The notes: generated by a model from the letters alone, not told the origin. Numbered from the stretch's first letter, positions 5,996 through 14,669 are shown. The stretch: 14,895 bases of DNA from JBMYQA01 sp049600855 (GCA_049600855.1 JBMYQA010000137.1:1-14895); one strand, 5' to 3'. Program-made: numbers and translations.

Positions 5996-8893
5996 TTAGA
6001 ATGTATAGGTTACTGTACCAGTCACCATTCTTGGTAGAATCGGTACAGCCCATACGGAACCTGGCTGGCCAAGGCCAAAGGCATTCACTCTATGATTGTC
6101 CAAAAACTCTTTGGTGAAAAATTCTTTGTTTCCGTCTAATAATGCCGCACCTTCTGTTCGGGTTACACCAATTTCATTGAAAATATTGCTAATGTTCGCT
6201 GCCACTGTTAAGTTGCCAAACTTCCTTGAAACACCTGCATTAAATACATTAAAAGCAGGCAATTGGAAGTCGTTACGCTTGTTGTATTGGTATTGTCCTG
6301 TATATCTCCAATTTACAAATACATTAAAGCCTTTGAATTTATAAGAGGCCGTTAAATCAGCAATAATTTTAGGAATATCATTGACTTGGTTACCACTCAT
6401 ATCTTCGTAATAATCGTCTGAAACGTCACTATTCCTGAGCTGTGCAGGAGGTGTTTCTGGGAAGGTAATTGGTGTACCTGGGTCTAACAAGGGCTGCAAG
6501 GTTTCCGTGTCCGAAACATATATTGGCGAAGTGCCATTGGTATTGTATAACGCGAAATCAACGTAACGCGGATCTTGAACAGTTGCCAATAAACGGAAAT
6601 CTAAATTCTTAACTGGACTTGCCACTGCTTCCAACTCTAAACCGATCGTTCGTGCTGTGTTAAACGTAGGATTGGTAAAAAAGGTGGTATTCGTTGAGAC
6701 TGCAAATATGCGGAAAGTAATGTCATCTAAGTAACTGTAAAATGCCGTGGCAAATAAGGACACTTTTGGTGTACGAACTTTAAATCCCGTTTCTACCTGA
6801 TATACTTTTTCTACTACACCTCGTTGAATGGGCGTATTTTCATAGTTACTGATGTATTGCTCATGATCGGGAGCTTTATTTCCTTTTGAAGCTCTAAAGA
6901 AAAGTGCTTTTGATTCATCTAACTTGTAATTCGCCCCTAATGAAAAGCTAAACATATTGTAGGTTTCATCATAGGTAAATCGTTCATCATTGTGTTTTTT
7001 GGCAAGTGCATCATATAAGGTAAAAGGATTACCATCGCCCTCCGAGATGCTCCACCCTCTTTTGAAACCATCATGAGTGATGCTCTCAAAGCGGAGTCCT
7101 AAATCTAACGTAAGTTGATCATTTACTTCCCAAATGTCATTGATAAAACCAGCAATGCTGGTTGCATTTCCTTCAAAACCAAGTAAAGTCACTAAGTTGA
7201 CAGCCGCAAATCCTTCATTATTCGTTACTTGGAATGTACCAGCGCCATTCAGCGGGCCCGATGTAGGGGTAAACTCCATCCTTAACGGCCTCGAATTGGG
7301 TTCTAACGTACCTACTAAAATATCGGCATGCCAAGTTGATTTTAGGGTAGATCGAGCGAAAAAACCGCCAATGGTTAAACTATGGTTTCCTGCTTTCCGC
7401 GAAATCGTTAACTGATTCATCAAATCAGAAATTTCATTATTCATATCCAGCGGAATCGTTCCAAATACGTTGCTGCCTACATTGTTGATCCCATTTACTG
7501 GATCATACATGACCTCATTGGTTTTGGCATCATAGAAAACAAAATCAGCAGGGTTAAATGTGTTCACATCCGTATAGCCTAAGCCAATAGTTGCAATCGG
7601 TGTGGGCACCACAATGTTTCCAACATATTGCAAATAGCGATGATCTGCAGACGTAAACTTGATATTGTTGTTGAGTGTCCATTCTCCCAAATCTTGGGTA
7701 AAGTCCAAGCCAATCGAAATGAGGTCAACATCAATGCCATTGCTTGAATCAAATTCTCGCGTGGCTCCTGCTTCTTTTCCAAAGGAATAATCAGGTATGC
7801 TACTTTGTACATCAGAAAAAGTAGAGCTGTAATTCAAATCAAAATCTACCAAAGCATCTTCAAATGGCGCTAAGGTTTCTAAGCTACTGAAAGGCAGCGG
7901 ACGGTATTGCGTTACCCGATCGTTTAAATACTTACCATACAGTTTAATCTTTCCACTTTCGTAGTTATACACCAAATTTCCTTTCACTTGTCCACCTACA
8001 TTCGCATTAAATGGAATATCGCGCGCACCTTCATCAAAGCGATAGAAACCGCCTACATAATAGGTAAACCCAGATTCGCCAATTGGTCCGCCTAGCCCTA
8101 AATCTGCGCGAGTAAATAAATTACGGCCATTGGTACCGCCTTGTAGACTGGCTTGTCCACCAAATGATGAACCTCCTTCTTTCGAGATGAAATTATAAAT
8201 TCCTCCTGGAGCGTTCGATGCCGTGATGGCAGCACTTCCTCCACGAATGGCTTCTAAACGGGCTACATTTACATCCACACGAGAAAACATGTCGGCAGTA
8301 GCAAATCGTACAAGAGAGCTCATTACAGGTAAGCCATCTTCTTGTAAAGAAACATACCTAAAGCCCGTGTCATCCGTAGTTCCTGAGGCCATGCCACGTG
8401 CATACACGCGGTTTCCTACTTCTCCACCTGCATTATCTACATAGGTGCCAGGAATGGCATTTAACAAATCCCCTGTTCCTCTGGCTAATCGCTGAGTAAT
8501 CATACTGGCGTTCATGGTAGTAATGGCCACACTGGATTCTAACTTTGACTTTTCATTGAAAACCCCAGTCACAATTACCTCATCTAAACCCAATTGATCC
8601 GTAGACAGGACAAAGTTTAGATTTACTGCACTATTTCCTACAGTAACCGTTTGCTTTTGCGTTGCATAGCCAATGTATGAGGCTACAATGACGTACTCTC
8701 CAGCAGAGAGCTCACTAATGGTATAATTACCTTCTAAATCAGTTTGGGTGCCTTTTGTTGTTCCTTCAATGACTACATTTGCACCAATAAGTGCATCTCC
8801 TTGTTCATCGGTAACATTTCCACTAATGTTACCTTGGGCAAGTACAAACGTACTCATGAAGGAAAATAGTAGGGTAAAAACTATCTTGTTCAT
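5996..8893 (-). CDS. TonB-dependent outer membrane receptor
   Basis: A 965-residue outer membrane receptor expected to import a scarce substrate using TonB-ExbBD energy. A signal peptide (residues 1-19, cleavage after FVLA) is followed by a carboxypeptidase-regulatory-like domain (about 22-97, ending VNLNFVLS). Next come a TonB-box-like DEVIVTG (104-110), a plug domain (about 118-240, including RGGSAAITASNAPGGIYNFI) and a beta-barrel of about 720 residues ending VTGTVTYTF. The terminal phenylalanine is the usual signal for barrel assembly. ATG 8893 was chosen because it starts a clean lysine-plus-hydrophobic signal peptide; the upstream GTG at 8929 would bury it behind 12 polar residues. No SusD-type partner is adjacent, and the plug does not look typically SusC-like, so glycan uptake is not supported. 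The substrate is unknown. A terminator follows at 5928-5956, and dyads in the upstream region suggest regulation. Confidence 0.93.
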   Translation of the reverse strand: MNKIVFTLLFSFMSTFVLAQGNISGNVTDEQGDALIGANVVIEGTTKGTQTDLEGNYTISELSAGEYVIVASYIGYATQKQTVTVGNSAVNLNFVLSTDQLGLDEVIVTGVFNEKSKLESSVAITTMNASMITQRLARGTGDLLNAIPGTYVDNAGGEVGNRVYARGMASGTTDDTGFRYVSLQEDGLPVMSSLVRFATADMFSRVDVNVARLEAIRGGSAAITASNAPGGIYNFISKEGGSSFGGQASLQGGTNGRNLFTRADLGLGGPIGESGFTYYVGGFYRFDEGARDIPFNANVGGQVKGNLVYNYESGKIKLYGKYLNDRVTQYRPLPFSSLETLAPFEDALVDFDLNYSSTFSDVQSSIPDYSFGKEAGATREFDSSNGIDVDLISIGLDFTQDLGEWTLNNNIKFTSADHRYLQYVGNIVVPTPIATIGLGYTDVNTFNPADFVFYDAKTNEVMYDPVNGINNVGSNVFGTIPLDMNNEISDLMNQLTISRKAGNHSLTIGGFFARSTLKSTWHADILVGTLEPNSRPLRMEFTPTSGPLNGAGTFQVTNNEGFAAVNLVTLLGFEGNATSIAGFINDIWEVNDQLTLDLGLRFESITHDGFKRGWSISEGDGNPFTLYDALAKKHNDERFTYDETYNMFSFSLGANYKLDESKALFFRASKGNKAPDHEQYISNYENTPIQRGVVEKVYQVETGFKVRTPKVSLFATAFYSYLDDITFRIFAVSTNTTFFTNPTFNTARTIGLELEAVASPVKNLDFRLLATVQDPRYVDFALYNTNGTSPIYVSDTETLQPLLDPGTPITFPETPPAQLRNSDVSDDYYEDMSGNQVNDIPKIIADLTASYKFKGFNVFVNWRYTGQYQYNKRNDFQLPAFNVFNAGVSRKFGNLTVAANISNIFNEIGVTRTEGAALLDGNKEFFTKEFLDNHRVNAFGLGQPGSVWAVPILPRMVTGTVTYTF

Positions 8894-8942
8894 GCTAAAG
8901 GATTGGTTTGAATTGCGAGACAGACTCACGAATTACATTCTT

Positions 8943-9008
8943 AAATGAATTATTTCGAATAAAGCCATGTTCAAGTTCCAAAATATTTTGGGCTATTTCA
9001 ATTCATTT
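8943..9008. promoter_or_regulatory. nested dyads upstream of the receptor gene, possible operator
   Basis: CCAAAATATTTTGG at 8978-8991 is a perfect 14-bp palindrome lying 85 nt upstream of the receptor ATG. It sits inside a 9-bp perfect inverted repeat, AAATGAATT (8943-8951) and AATTCATTT (9000-9008), whose arms are 48 nt apart. The two dyads are not concentric. Position and symmetry fit a dimeric regulator binding near the receptor promoter. It does not resemble a canonical Fur box. The regulator is unknown. Confidence 0.45.
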
Positions 9009-9041
9009 GGTTGATGGTGTTGTAACAAAATGAACAATAAT

Positions 9042-9070
9042 TGACTGACAGGCCAAGTTATTGGCAGTCA
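9042..9070. repeat. bulged hairpin in the divergent intergenic region
   Basis: TGACTG (9042-9047) pairs with CAGTCA (9065-9070), and CCAA (9053-9056) pairs with TTGG (9061-9064) around the loop GTTA. The ten base pairs are interrupted by a 5-nt bulge on the left arm. No T-tract follows, so it is not a convincing terminator. It could be an operator or an RNA structure in the leader of the msr transcript. Confidence 0.35.
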
Positions 9071-9260
9071 AAAGATTGCGTTTACATTTATTACCACTTG
9101 GAAAATGATGTTGATACAACAGTTTTGAGCTTGAAACTTTTACATTTAGATATAAAGTACCAAAAAAAACATCGTGAATCCAGTTTTTCGGGAATAGAAT
9201 TGTGGGGGCAATACGGTGTTAACAAAATGTGTAGGTTTTTTACTAAAAATTAGCAAAAAA

Positions 9261-9743
9261 ATGGCTGAAGAACTCTTAATACAAAATGATGTGAGCAAGC
9301 AAGAACAGTATGATCTTTTATTGCCACAAATTGAAGCGTTAATCCAATATGAAACCGATCTGATTGCCAACTTATCTAATGTGGCAGCGGCCTTGATGCA
9401 AACTTTTGGACATTTATGGATTGGGTTTTACTTGGTGAAAGCGGAACAATTAGTGCTTGGCCCCTTTCAAGGGCCAATAGCGTGTACGCGTATTCCTTTC
9501 GACAAAGGCGTATGTGGGGCCGCTTATACGCAAGCGAAAACCTTGTTGGTGGATGATGTGGAACAATTTCCTGGACATATTGCGTGTAGCTCCGACTCTA
9601 AATCAGAAATTGTCGTTCCTATTATTAAAGCAGGAAAGGTACAACTTATTCTGGATATTGATAGTGCTGATTTAGCCACTTTTGATGTAGTAGATCAACA
9701 GAATTTGGAAAAATTAGCTGCATTAATTGCTACGAAATTGTAA
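9261..9743 (+). CDS. msrC: free methionine-(R)-sulfoxide reductase (GAF domain)
   Basis: A single-GAF-domain enzyme of 160 residues that reduces free L-methionine-(R)-sulfoxide to methionine, probably with thioredoxin, as in the YebR/fRMsr family. Three cysteines, Cys75 (GPIACTR), Cys85 (GVCG) and Cys109 (GHIACS), have the same 10- and 24-residue spacing as E. coli fRMsr. The substrate-binding acids also align: Glu116 (SEIVVP), Asp132 and Asp134 (LDIDS). LVLGPFQG (65-72) is another family signature. It has no signal peptide and should be cytosolic. ATG 9261 has an A-rich leader typical of Bacteroidota and gives the normal family length; the in-frame GTG at 9216 would add 15 unrelated residues. 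It is followed after 4 nt by the exported protein gene, so the two are probably co-transcribed. Confidence 0.93.
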   Translation: MAEELLIQNDVSKQEQYDLLLPQIEALIQYETDLIANLSNVAAALMQTFGHLWIGFYLVKAEQLVLGPFQGPIACTRIPFDKGVCGAAYTQAKTLLVDDVEQFPGHIACSSDSKSEIVVPIIKAGKVQLILDIDSADLATFDVVDQQNLEKLAALIATKL

Positions 9744-9747
9744 GTAA

Positions 9748-10503
9748 GTGAAATTTTTGAACATCGGTATAAACAATAACTTAACTAGAGCAATGCTCTT
9801 ATGCATCGTGCTCAGTTGTTGGCAGGAATATGCCCATACTCAAGACTCTACAAAGGTTGGGAATTGGCACTTGGGGAGCATAACGCTAAATTCAGGAGAA
9901 ACTAAAAGGGGTCATCTAATTTTCAAAGATGAGGTGTTGATTAAAAATAATAGTTTAGCCTGGTCGCAAGGTATTCGATATAATAATCGCAACTATTCCA
10001 GTTATCATGTTCTCCAACAGGCGGAGGTCTTGTTTGATGATGGAGAACAACAACAGATCTATGGCGGCAATGATTTAAAAGCCTTCTCCATCATCATGGA
10101 TTCGTTAAGACCTGAATCAACGCTTTATTTTGCAACGTTGCCGATGCCCTCTTCCACTCGAATCACCAATACCCGGTTTTTCTTTCAAGTTATCCATGAT
10201 GGGAACTTGTCACTACTAAAGCGACAATCGTTCATCTATAAACGAGCGATGGAAAATTTAGATGAACTCCCACCGTTACTGGAAAGAAAAAAAATGATTG
10301 TGACTAGTAACTACTACGTATTCGGAGAAGCTACTAAAGAACTTACCTTAATGAAGCGAGATAAAAAAGCGGTGTTTCGCATGATGGAAAATAAAAAAGC
10401 AGCAATAAAAACCTTCATCCGCAATGAAGGATTAAAGCTCTATCGAGATGATGATTTATCCAAACTCTTTCATTATTACGATAGCTTAAATCGAAATCCC
10501 TAA
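9748..10503 (+). CDS. exported protein of unknown function
   Basis: A 251-residue protein I do not recognise as a named family. It starts with a likely signal peptide: basic residues, then a hydrophobic core AMLLCIVLSC (15-24), then QEYAHTQ. VLSC at 21-24 weakly resembles a lipobox, so Cys24 lipidation is possible but unproven. The mature part is beta-strand-like, beginning GNWHLGSITLNSGETKRGHLIF, a pattern common in Bacteroidota secreted proteins that describe a property per gene product. A basic helical C-terminal segment follows, about 200-249, with KAVFRMMENKKAAIKTFI and LSKLFHYYDSL. The GTG start is preferred because the alternative ATG at 9793 would lose the charged signal-peptide N-terminus. 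It lies 4 nt after the methionine sulfoxide reductase gene and overlaps the convergent sensor gene by 18 nt at its 3' end. Confidence 0.75.
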   Translation: MKFLNIGINNNLTRAMLLCIVLSCWQEYAHTQDSTKVGNWHLGSITLNSGETKRGHLIFKDEVLIKNNSLAWSQGIRYNNRNYSSYHVLQQAEVLFDDGEQQQIYGGNDLKAFSIIMDSLRPESTLYFATLPMPSSTRITNTRFFFQVIHDGNLSLLKRQSFIYKRAMENLDELPPLLERKKMIVTSNYYVFGEATKELTLMKRDKKAVFRMMENKKAAIKTFIRNEGLKLYRDDDLSKLFHYYDSLNRNP

Positions 10504-13500
10504 TAGGGTAACATCATCGCGTTGTTCCATTACACCTTTAAATTCGATAAAAGCAGCCTCTAAGGTTTCCCCTTGTTTCTCAATAGGCAACGAAGCGAGC
10601 TGAGAGAGGTAGCTTTTCAAACGAAGGGTACCAAACTTTTTACGTTGATCGTTATGCTGATCTACTAAGCCATCTGTACTGAAATAAAGCGTGTCTCCTG
10701 CACGAACGTATAAGGTTTGGTTGGTAAATCCCTTTGCTTTACGCTGTCGGCCACCGATCAATTTTCGATCGCCATGAAGCACTTCTAATTCAGTACTTCC
10801 GTTACGGATGTAATACAAATCGCGTTTAGCACCAGAGAAAGTCAGTCGCACACTGCCATCCACCTCATTTTCGAACATGCCCAAACACACGTCCATGCCA
10901 TCGTCATTACTGTGTTCATCTTGGCTGAGCGTTTCTACTACCCGATGGTTGAGTTCTTCCAAAATTTGAGCAGGATCGTGAATGTGTTGGATATTGATGA
11001 TCTCATTTAAAAGCGTACTGCCAACAATAGACATGAATGAACCAGGCACACCATGACCTGTACAATCTACCACTGCCAGAAAACGTTTATTTACTTCGGG
11101 TAAGTGAGCTACCCAATAGAAGTCTCCAGATACGATGTCTCGTGGATAGTAGATTAAGAAATTGTTAGGAAAGGCTTCAGACAATAATCGTTTACTTGGT
11201 AAAAATGCCGTTTGCATGGTTTTAGAGTAACGAATGCTATCGGTAATGTCTTTATTTTTAGATTTAATCACCTCATATCCTTGTGCATGGGCTAGGGCAA
11301 TGGAAGCATAGGAAGCTAAGGTAATTAAAATATTAACTTCTTTTTCAGTATACGCATTGCGCTCAAAACTTTGTACGGTAATTACCCCAACACGTTCCTC
11401 ATTATACACAAGCGGCAGGTAAATGAGTGACAATGGGACTTCTCCTTGCAATACATCGAGTTTTTTCCCTTGCCGTTTAAAATCTTCTTCTAAATCATTC
11501 GAAAGGTATTGTTGCCCTGAGTTAAAGACTTTAATGGCAATGGATGTATCTTCTTTGGTAATCACCTCATAATGATCGGGTAAGGTTTCGCCTTTTTCGA
11601 TGTAGCCTTTAAATTCCAGGATATTTTCTTTTTCATCATAAACACCAATACCAAAACCAGACGCATCCATCAATTCATTCACATTTTCATAGACAATTCG
11701 AATAATCTCCCGAAGGTCTAGCGTAGAAGTAATCGCTTGTCCAATTTCACTCAAATTTTGAATGTCGTCATAGGCTTTTTCGAGTTCATTCTTTTTGGCT
11801 TTCAGATCAGCATTTACTGAAGTAATTTGCACATTGAGCTCTCGTAAATTTTCAGCTTGCGCCAGAATTTCTTCTTTCTGTTGGCTCAACTCCGCATTTT
11901 TTATAGTAATGCGATCATTGGCTTTTTGTACCTTTTCAGCTTGGGTGGTAATTTCTTCTTTTTGCTGCTGCAGCATCACATTTTGTTCCCTTACCTCAGC
12001 AGTTCGTTTTTCAACAATACCTTCCAAGCGCTCATTTTCTTTTTCGAGTCTACGTGCATTCCACTTTACTGCAATACTCACAAGGGCAAGCCCTCCAAGG
12101 ATATATAGCAAATAAGCATACCACCTGAGGTACCACGGTTTTTTAATCACAAATGTATAGGAAGTAATTTCACTCTCATTGCCGTATAAGTTTCTGGCCT
12201 TTACGTAAAAGGTGTACGTACCTCCTTTCAAGTTATTGTATTCCTTTTCTGTACGTTTTTCCCACGCACCCCATTCATTTTCTGCATCAAAGCCCTCCAA
12301 ATAATATTTATAATGTGTTTCGGACTCATTGTCATAAAATGGCGCAGAAAAATGGAAAGACACGGTGTTGTAGGCGTAATCTAGTACGGGTTGCGTAGGG
12401 CTGCTTGACGATAATGCTGCCACTTGCATGCCTTGTTTTTGTTGTGTGAAATTTCCACCAAAAAGTAACGAATCTTTACCTACTATAATTTTACGAATAA
12501 TGGTAGGGTAACTACTGGTTGCTTCATCCGTACCTTCTCCACGTTTAAATCGAAACAAGCCTTCTGAGCCGCCTAGCCAAGCTGTGCCATCCTCTTCGAT
12601 GGTCATGCCCAAGGTCATCATGGGCGGGACTTTTTTGAATGGATTGGTGTTGAGCTCGTAGGTGCCATTCGATTTCTTTTCCATCACTACTCCAGGGCTG
12701 GTATTGGTGAATAATCCGCAAAGCCACACATCGCCATTACTGGCTTCTTGCATGGAAAAAACATCTCGCTTACCATTCGCATACTCTTCTCCAAAAGCAG
12801 TAAAGGGCTCAAAACGATCGGTATTGGGATTATAGATGCAAATTCCTTTATCGGTACCAAACAGGATTTTACCTGCCACTTCAAACAGAATTACGTTTTT
12901 ATTCGAGAGTACACCTTCTGCTGTCTTGTATCGTTTTACTTCATAAAGCTGCTCGCGTTTACGGATAGCATTTGCCGCTTTCGCTGAATCATCTACAGGT
13001 TGCGTGCCTTTTTTGATTAAGCGAATCACCCCATTTCGGAATGTCCCTAACCAGATATCACCATTTTTATCTTGCGCAATACTTCGGTTATTATCATTTG
13101 CAGCTTCAATGCGTTCCTCCAATACCCATTTGCCATTTTCCATAATCATAGAACCAAACCCATCGCTATAGGCCAACCACACACGATATGGGTTTTCGAT
13201 ATCTTTATACATCTTAAACCCAGCACTTACCCCTTCATAATTTAATACAGGAGTGGCTTGATCTCCATTTAATTCGAAAAGCACACTGGTGGAAACTAAA
13301 AAACGTTTATCGGTAGGATTGTCAGGATTTGTGAAATTGAGCATGTGCCAGCATTGCCGTTCGTTAATTCCCTGTACTTTTTTGATGTTATTTCCTTCGA
13401 AGAGATAGGTTGCTTCAGATGTTGAAACATAAAGCGTTCCCGTACCTTCATGTCTTTTTATCCAATAAATATTTCCAATTAGGCCTGAAGATTTATCCCA

Positions 13501-14514
13501 ATAAGAAATATCTCCTGCTAAGTCGATGCGCCCAACCCCATTGCTGCCACCTACCCAAACGGCATCATCGCGATCCTTAAAAATGGTATAAATGGTCGTA
13601 TTCCGTAAACCATTATTTTTTGATCCAACACGTCTGACAAACTTAAAATCACGATCGAATACCACGACCCCTTTCCCTAAAGACCCTAATGCATATCCTC
13701 CAGGTATTTTAACTGCATTGGTATAAATGGGCGTTTCTTTTAAGGTTTGATTGGCTTCCGCAAAAAAATCATTATCAGCTTCTACATCAGCTGAAAAGGG
13801 ATATTTATACAAACCGCCATTTCTTCCTGAAAGGATAATGGTATCTTTTTTATAAGGATAGGAAATCGAAATTTGTCGCTCTCTAAATTTATCATTATCC
13901 GCAACGACTTCAAGCGTATCTCCTACAATTTTATTGACATTGTATACCCCTCTGCCGCTTTCTGCGAAGTAATATTCGTTCGCCAATACAAAGCTAGAGA
14001 AAAAACGATTCTTATCTTTTCTAGGCCAATAGGTGACTTTACCATCTTGATAGCGAAATACATAGTAATAAGTGCGGAAATAGCCAACATTTCCAATGGC
14101 ATGTGTCTCCCAAATATCAGTAAGGTCTGTACGCACGCTATCTGGAATCAGGTGTGTAAGACTGTTGTATTTTCCATTCCCTTGTTCGTCGTATCCCCAA
14201 TAGCCAAAGTCATTAGAGCTGCCCACATAGATGAGCCCTGTTTCGGAAATAGCCATTGACCGAACCGTAACTTGACGAGGCAACTCCATAATTCGCCAAG
14301 CGTTACCATCATAGGTCATCATGCCGTTGCCATTACCAAAATACATAATTCCTCGCTGATCTTGAGTAATCGCCCAATTTTGCACATGCCCCTGATATTC
14401 CTTAGGTTCGTAGTTACGCAGAAATGGCTTTCCTTGGGTTTGGGCACTACTTCGGAAAGAAAATAATAGCAATGCAAGGAAAGCATATAAAAATATGGAG
14501 TAGAGCTTTTTCAA
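10486..14514 (-). CDS. beta-propeller sensor with GAF and SpoIIE-type PP2C phosphatase
   Basis: A 1342-residue transmembrane signalling protein. Signal peptide 1-24 (MKKLYSIFLY start, cleavage near SSAQ). A periplasmic beta-propeller spans about 30-700, with repeats such as VWVGGSNGVGRI, IWLGTFRNGVIRL and AWLGGSEGLFRF. A Y_Y_Y domain follows (about 715-790), then a membrane helix (797-815), a long coiled coil (820-925), a GAF domain (about 930-1075) and a SpoIIE/RsbU-type PP2C phosphatase (1085-1342). Phosphatase metal-site candidates are Asp1131 (SGDFYW), Asp1150 (VVDCTGHGVPGSFMS), Asp1281 (STDGLVDQ) and Asp1334 (QRDDVTL). The expected role is to convert a periplasmic cue into Ser/Thr dephosphorylation of a cytosolic partner, probably an anti-sigma antagonist; no partner gene is visible nearby. 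There is no histidine kinase or receiver domain. The start is TTG: the frame upstream reaches a stop without an ATG, and TTG gives a clean signal peptide. Confidence 0.92.
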   Translation of the reverse strand: MKKLYSIFLYAFLALLLFSFRSSAQTQGKPFLRNYEPKEYQGHVQNWAITQDQRGIMYFGNGNGMMTYDGNAWRIMELPRQVTVRSMAISETGLIYVGSSNDFGYWGYDEQGNGKYNSLTHLIPDSVRTDLTDIWETHAIGNVGYFRTYYYVFRYQDGKVTYWPRKDKNRFFSSFVLANEYYFAESGRGVYNVNKIVGDTLEVVADNDKFRERQISISYPYKKDTIILSGRNGGLYKYPFSADVEADNDFFAEANQTLKETPIYTNAVKIPGGYALGSLGKGVVVFDRDFKFVRRVGSKNNGLRNTTIYTIFKDRDDAVWVGGSNGVGRIDLAGDISYWDKSSGLIGNIYWIKRHEGTGTLYVSTSEATYLFEGNNIKKVQGINERQCWHMLNFTNPDNPTDKRFLVSTSVLFELNGDQATPVLNYEGVSAGFKMYKDIENPYRVWLAYSDGFGSMIMENGKWVLEERIEAANDNNRSIAQDKNGDIWLGTFRNGVIRLIKKGTQPVDDSAKAANAIRKREQLYEVKRYKTAEGVLSNKNVILFEVAGKILFGTDKGICIYNPNTDRFEPFTAFGEEYANGKRDVFSMQEASNGDVWLCGLFTNTSPGVVMEKKSNGTYELNTNPFKKVPPMMTLGMTIEEDGTAWLGGSEGLFRFKRGEGTDEATSSYPTIIRKIIVGKDSLLFGGNFTQQKQGMQVAALSSSSPTQPVLDYAYNTVSFHFSAPFYDNESETHYKYYLEGFDAENEWGAWEKRTEKEYNNLKGGTYTFYVKARNLYGNESEITSYTFVIKKPWYLRWYAYLLYILGGLALVSIAVKWNARRLEKENERLEGIVEKRTAEVREQNVMLQQQKEEITTQAEKVQKANDRITIKNAELSQQKEEILAQAENLRELNVQITSVNADLKAKKNELEKAYDDIQNLSEIGQAITSTLDLREIIRIVYENVNELMDASGFGIGVYDEKENILEFKGYIEKGETLPDHYEVITKEDTSIAIKVFNSGQQYLSNDLEEDFKRQGKKLDVLQGEVPLSLIYLPLVYNEERVGVITVQSFERNAYTEKEVNILITLASYASIALAHAQGYEVIKSKNKDITDSIRYSKTMQTAFLPSKRLLSEAFPNNFLIYYPRDIVSGDFYWVAHLPEVNKRFLAVVDCTGHGVPGSFMSIVGSTLLNEIINIQHIHDPAQILEELNHRVVETLSQDEHSNDDGMDVCLGMFENEVDGSVRLTFSGAKRDLYYIRNGSTELEVLHGDRKLIGGRQRKAKGFTNQTLYVRAGDTLYFSTDGLVDQHNDQRKKFGTLRLKSYLSQLASLPIEKQGETLEAAFIEFKGVMEQRDDVTLLGISI
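11731..11982 (-). repeat. three 28-residue repeats in the signalling coiled coil
   Basis: Within the sensor protein, residues 845-872, 873-900 and 901-928 repeat with a 28-residue (84-bp, four-heptad) period. The register is marked by NVML, NAEL and NADL at 845, 873 and 901, and by QQKEEI at 850 and 878. The third copy is degenerate. The period suits a continuous parallel coiled coil linking the membrane helix to the GAF domain. Confidence 0.7.
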
Positions 14515-14577
14515 GTTTGTAGTGTTAGTTAGTAAGAATATCCAAAATCCAGCATACTAAAAATAATAGTTAAAGTT

Positions 14578-14598
14578 CGGATTAAAAAGGTCAATCCG
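14578..14598. repeat. short inverted repeat in the sensor/methyltransferase divergent spacer
   Basis: CGGATT (14578-14583) and AATCCG (14593-14598) form a perfect 6-bp stem with a 9-nt loop. It lies 64 nt upstream of the sensor start and 72 nt upstream of the methyltransferase start, in the only spacer between the two divergent genes. It could be an operator for either gene, or chance. Confidence 0.3.
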
Positions 14599-14669
14599 TA
14601 CGATTGTTGAGTAAGATAAGTAATGAATTTTAAAGAATAGGCATTATAGCCCAAATTGACGATGAAAGC

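Larger units (their letters stand above)
8894..9260. promoter_or_regulatory. divergent intergenic region (receptor / msr operon)
   Basis: These 367 nt hold the promoters of two divergent transcripts and no convincing gene. A 70-codon + strand frame starting with TTG at 9041 has no start context or family features. The region contains a 14-bp perfect palindrome (8978-8991), an outer inverted repeat (8943-8951 with 9000-9008), a bulged hairpin (9042-9070) and a near-identical direct repeat (9016-9032 and 9215-9229). No sequence matching the Bacteroidota sigma consensus exactly was found on either strand. Confidence 0.55.

Noticed and set aside
9041..9253. 70-codon + strand frame in the divergent intergenic region
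   Set aside because: It starts with TTG, has no recognisable domain or signal peptide, and overlaps dyads and the msr leader. It looks like a chance open frame.
13873..14259. 128-codon + strand frame opposite the sensor gene
   Set aside because: It lies wholly antisense to the well-supported propeller coding sequence and shows no family features.
14545..14555. AAATCCAGCAT shared with the REP-like hairpin arm at 5852-5862
   Set aside because: Only 11 bases match and no second arm is present, so it is more likely chance than another repeat copy.
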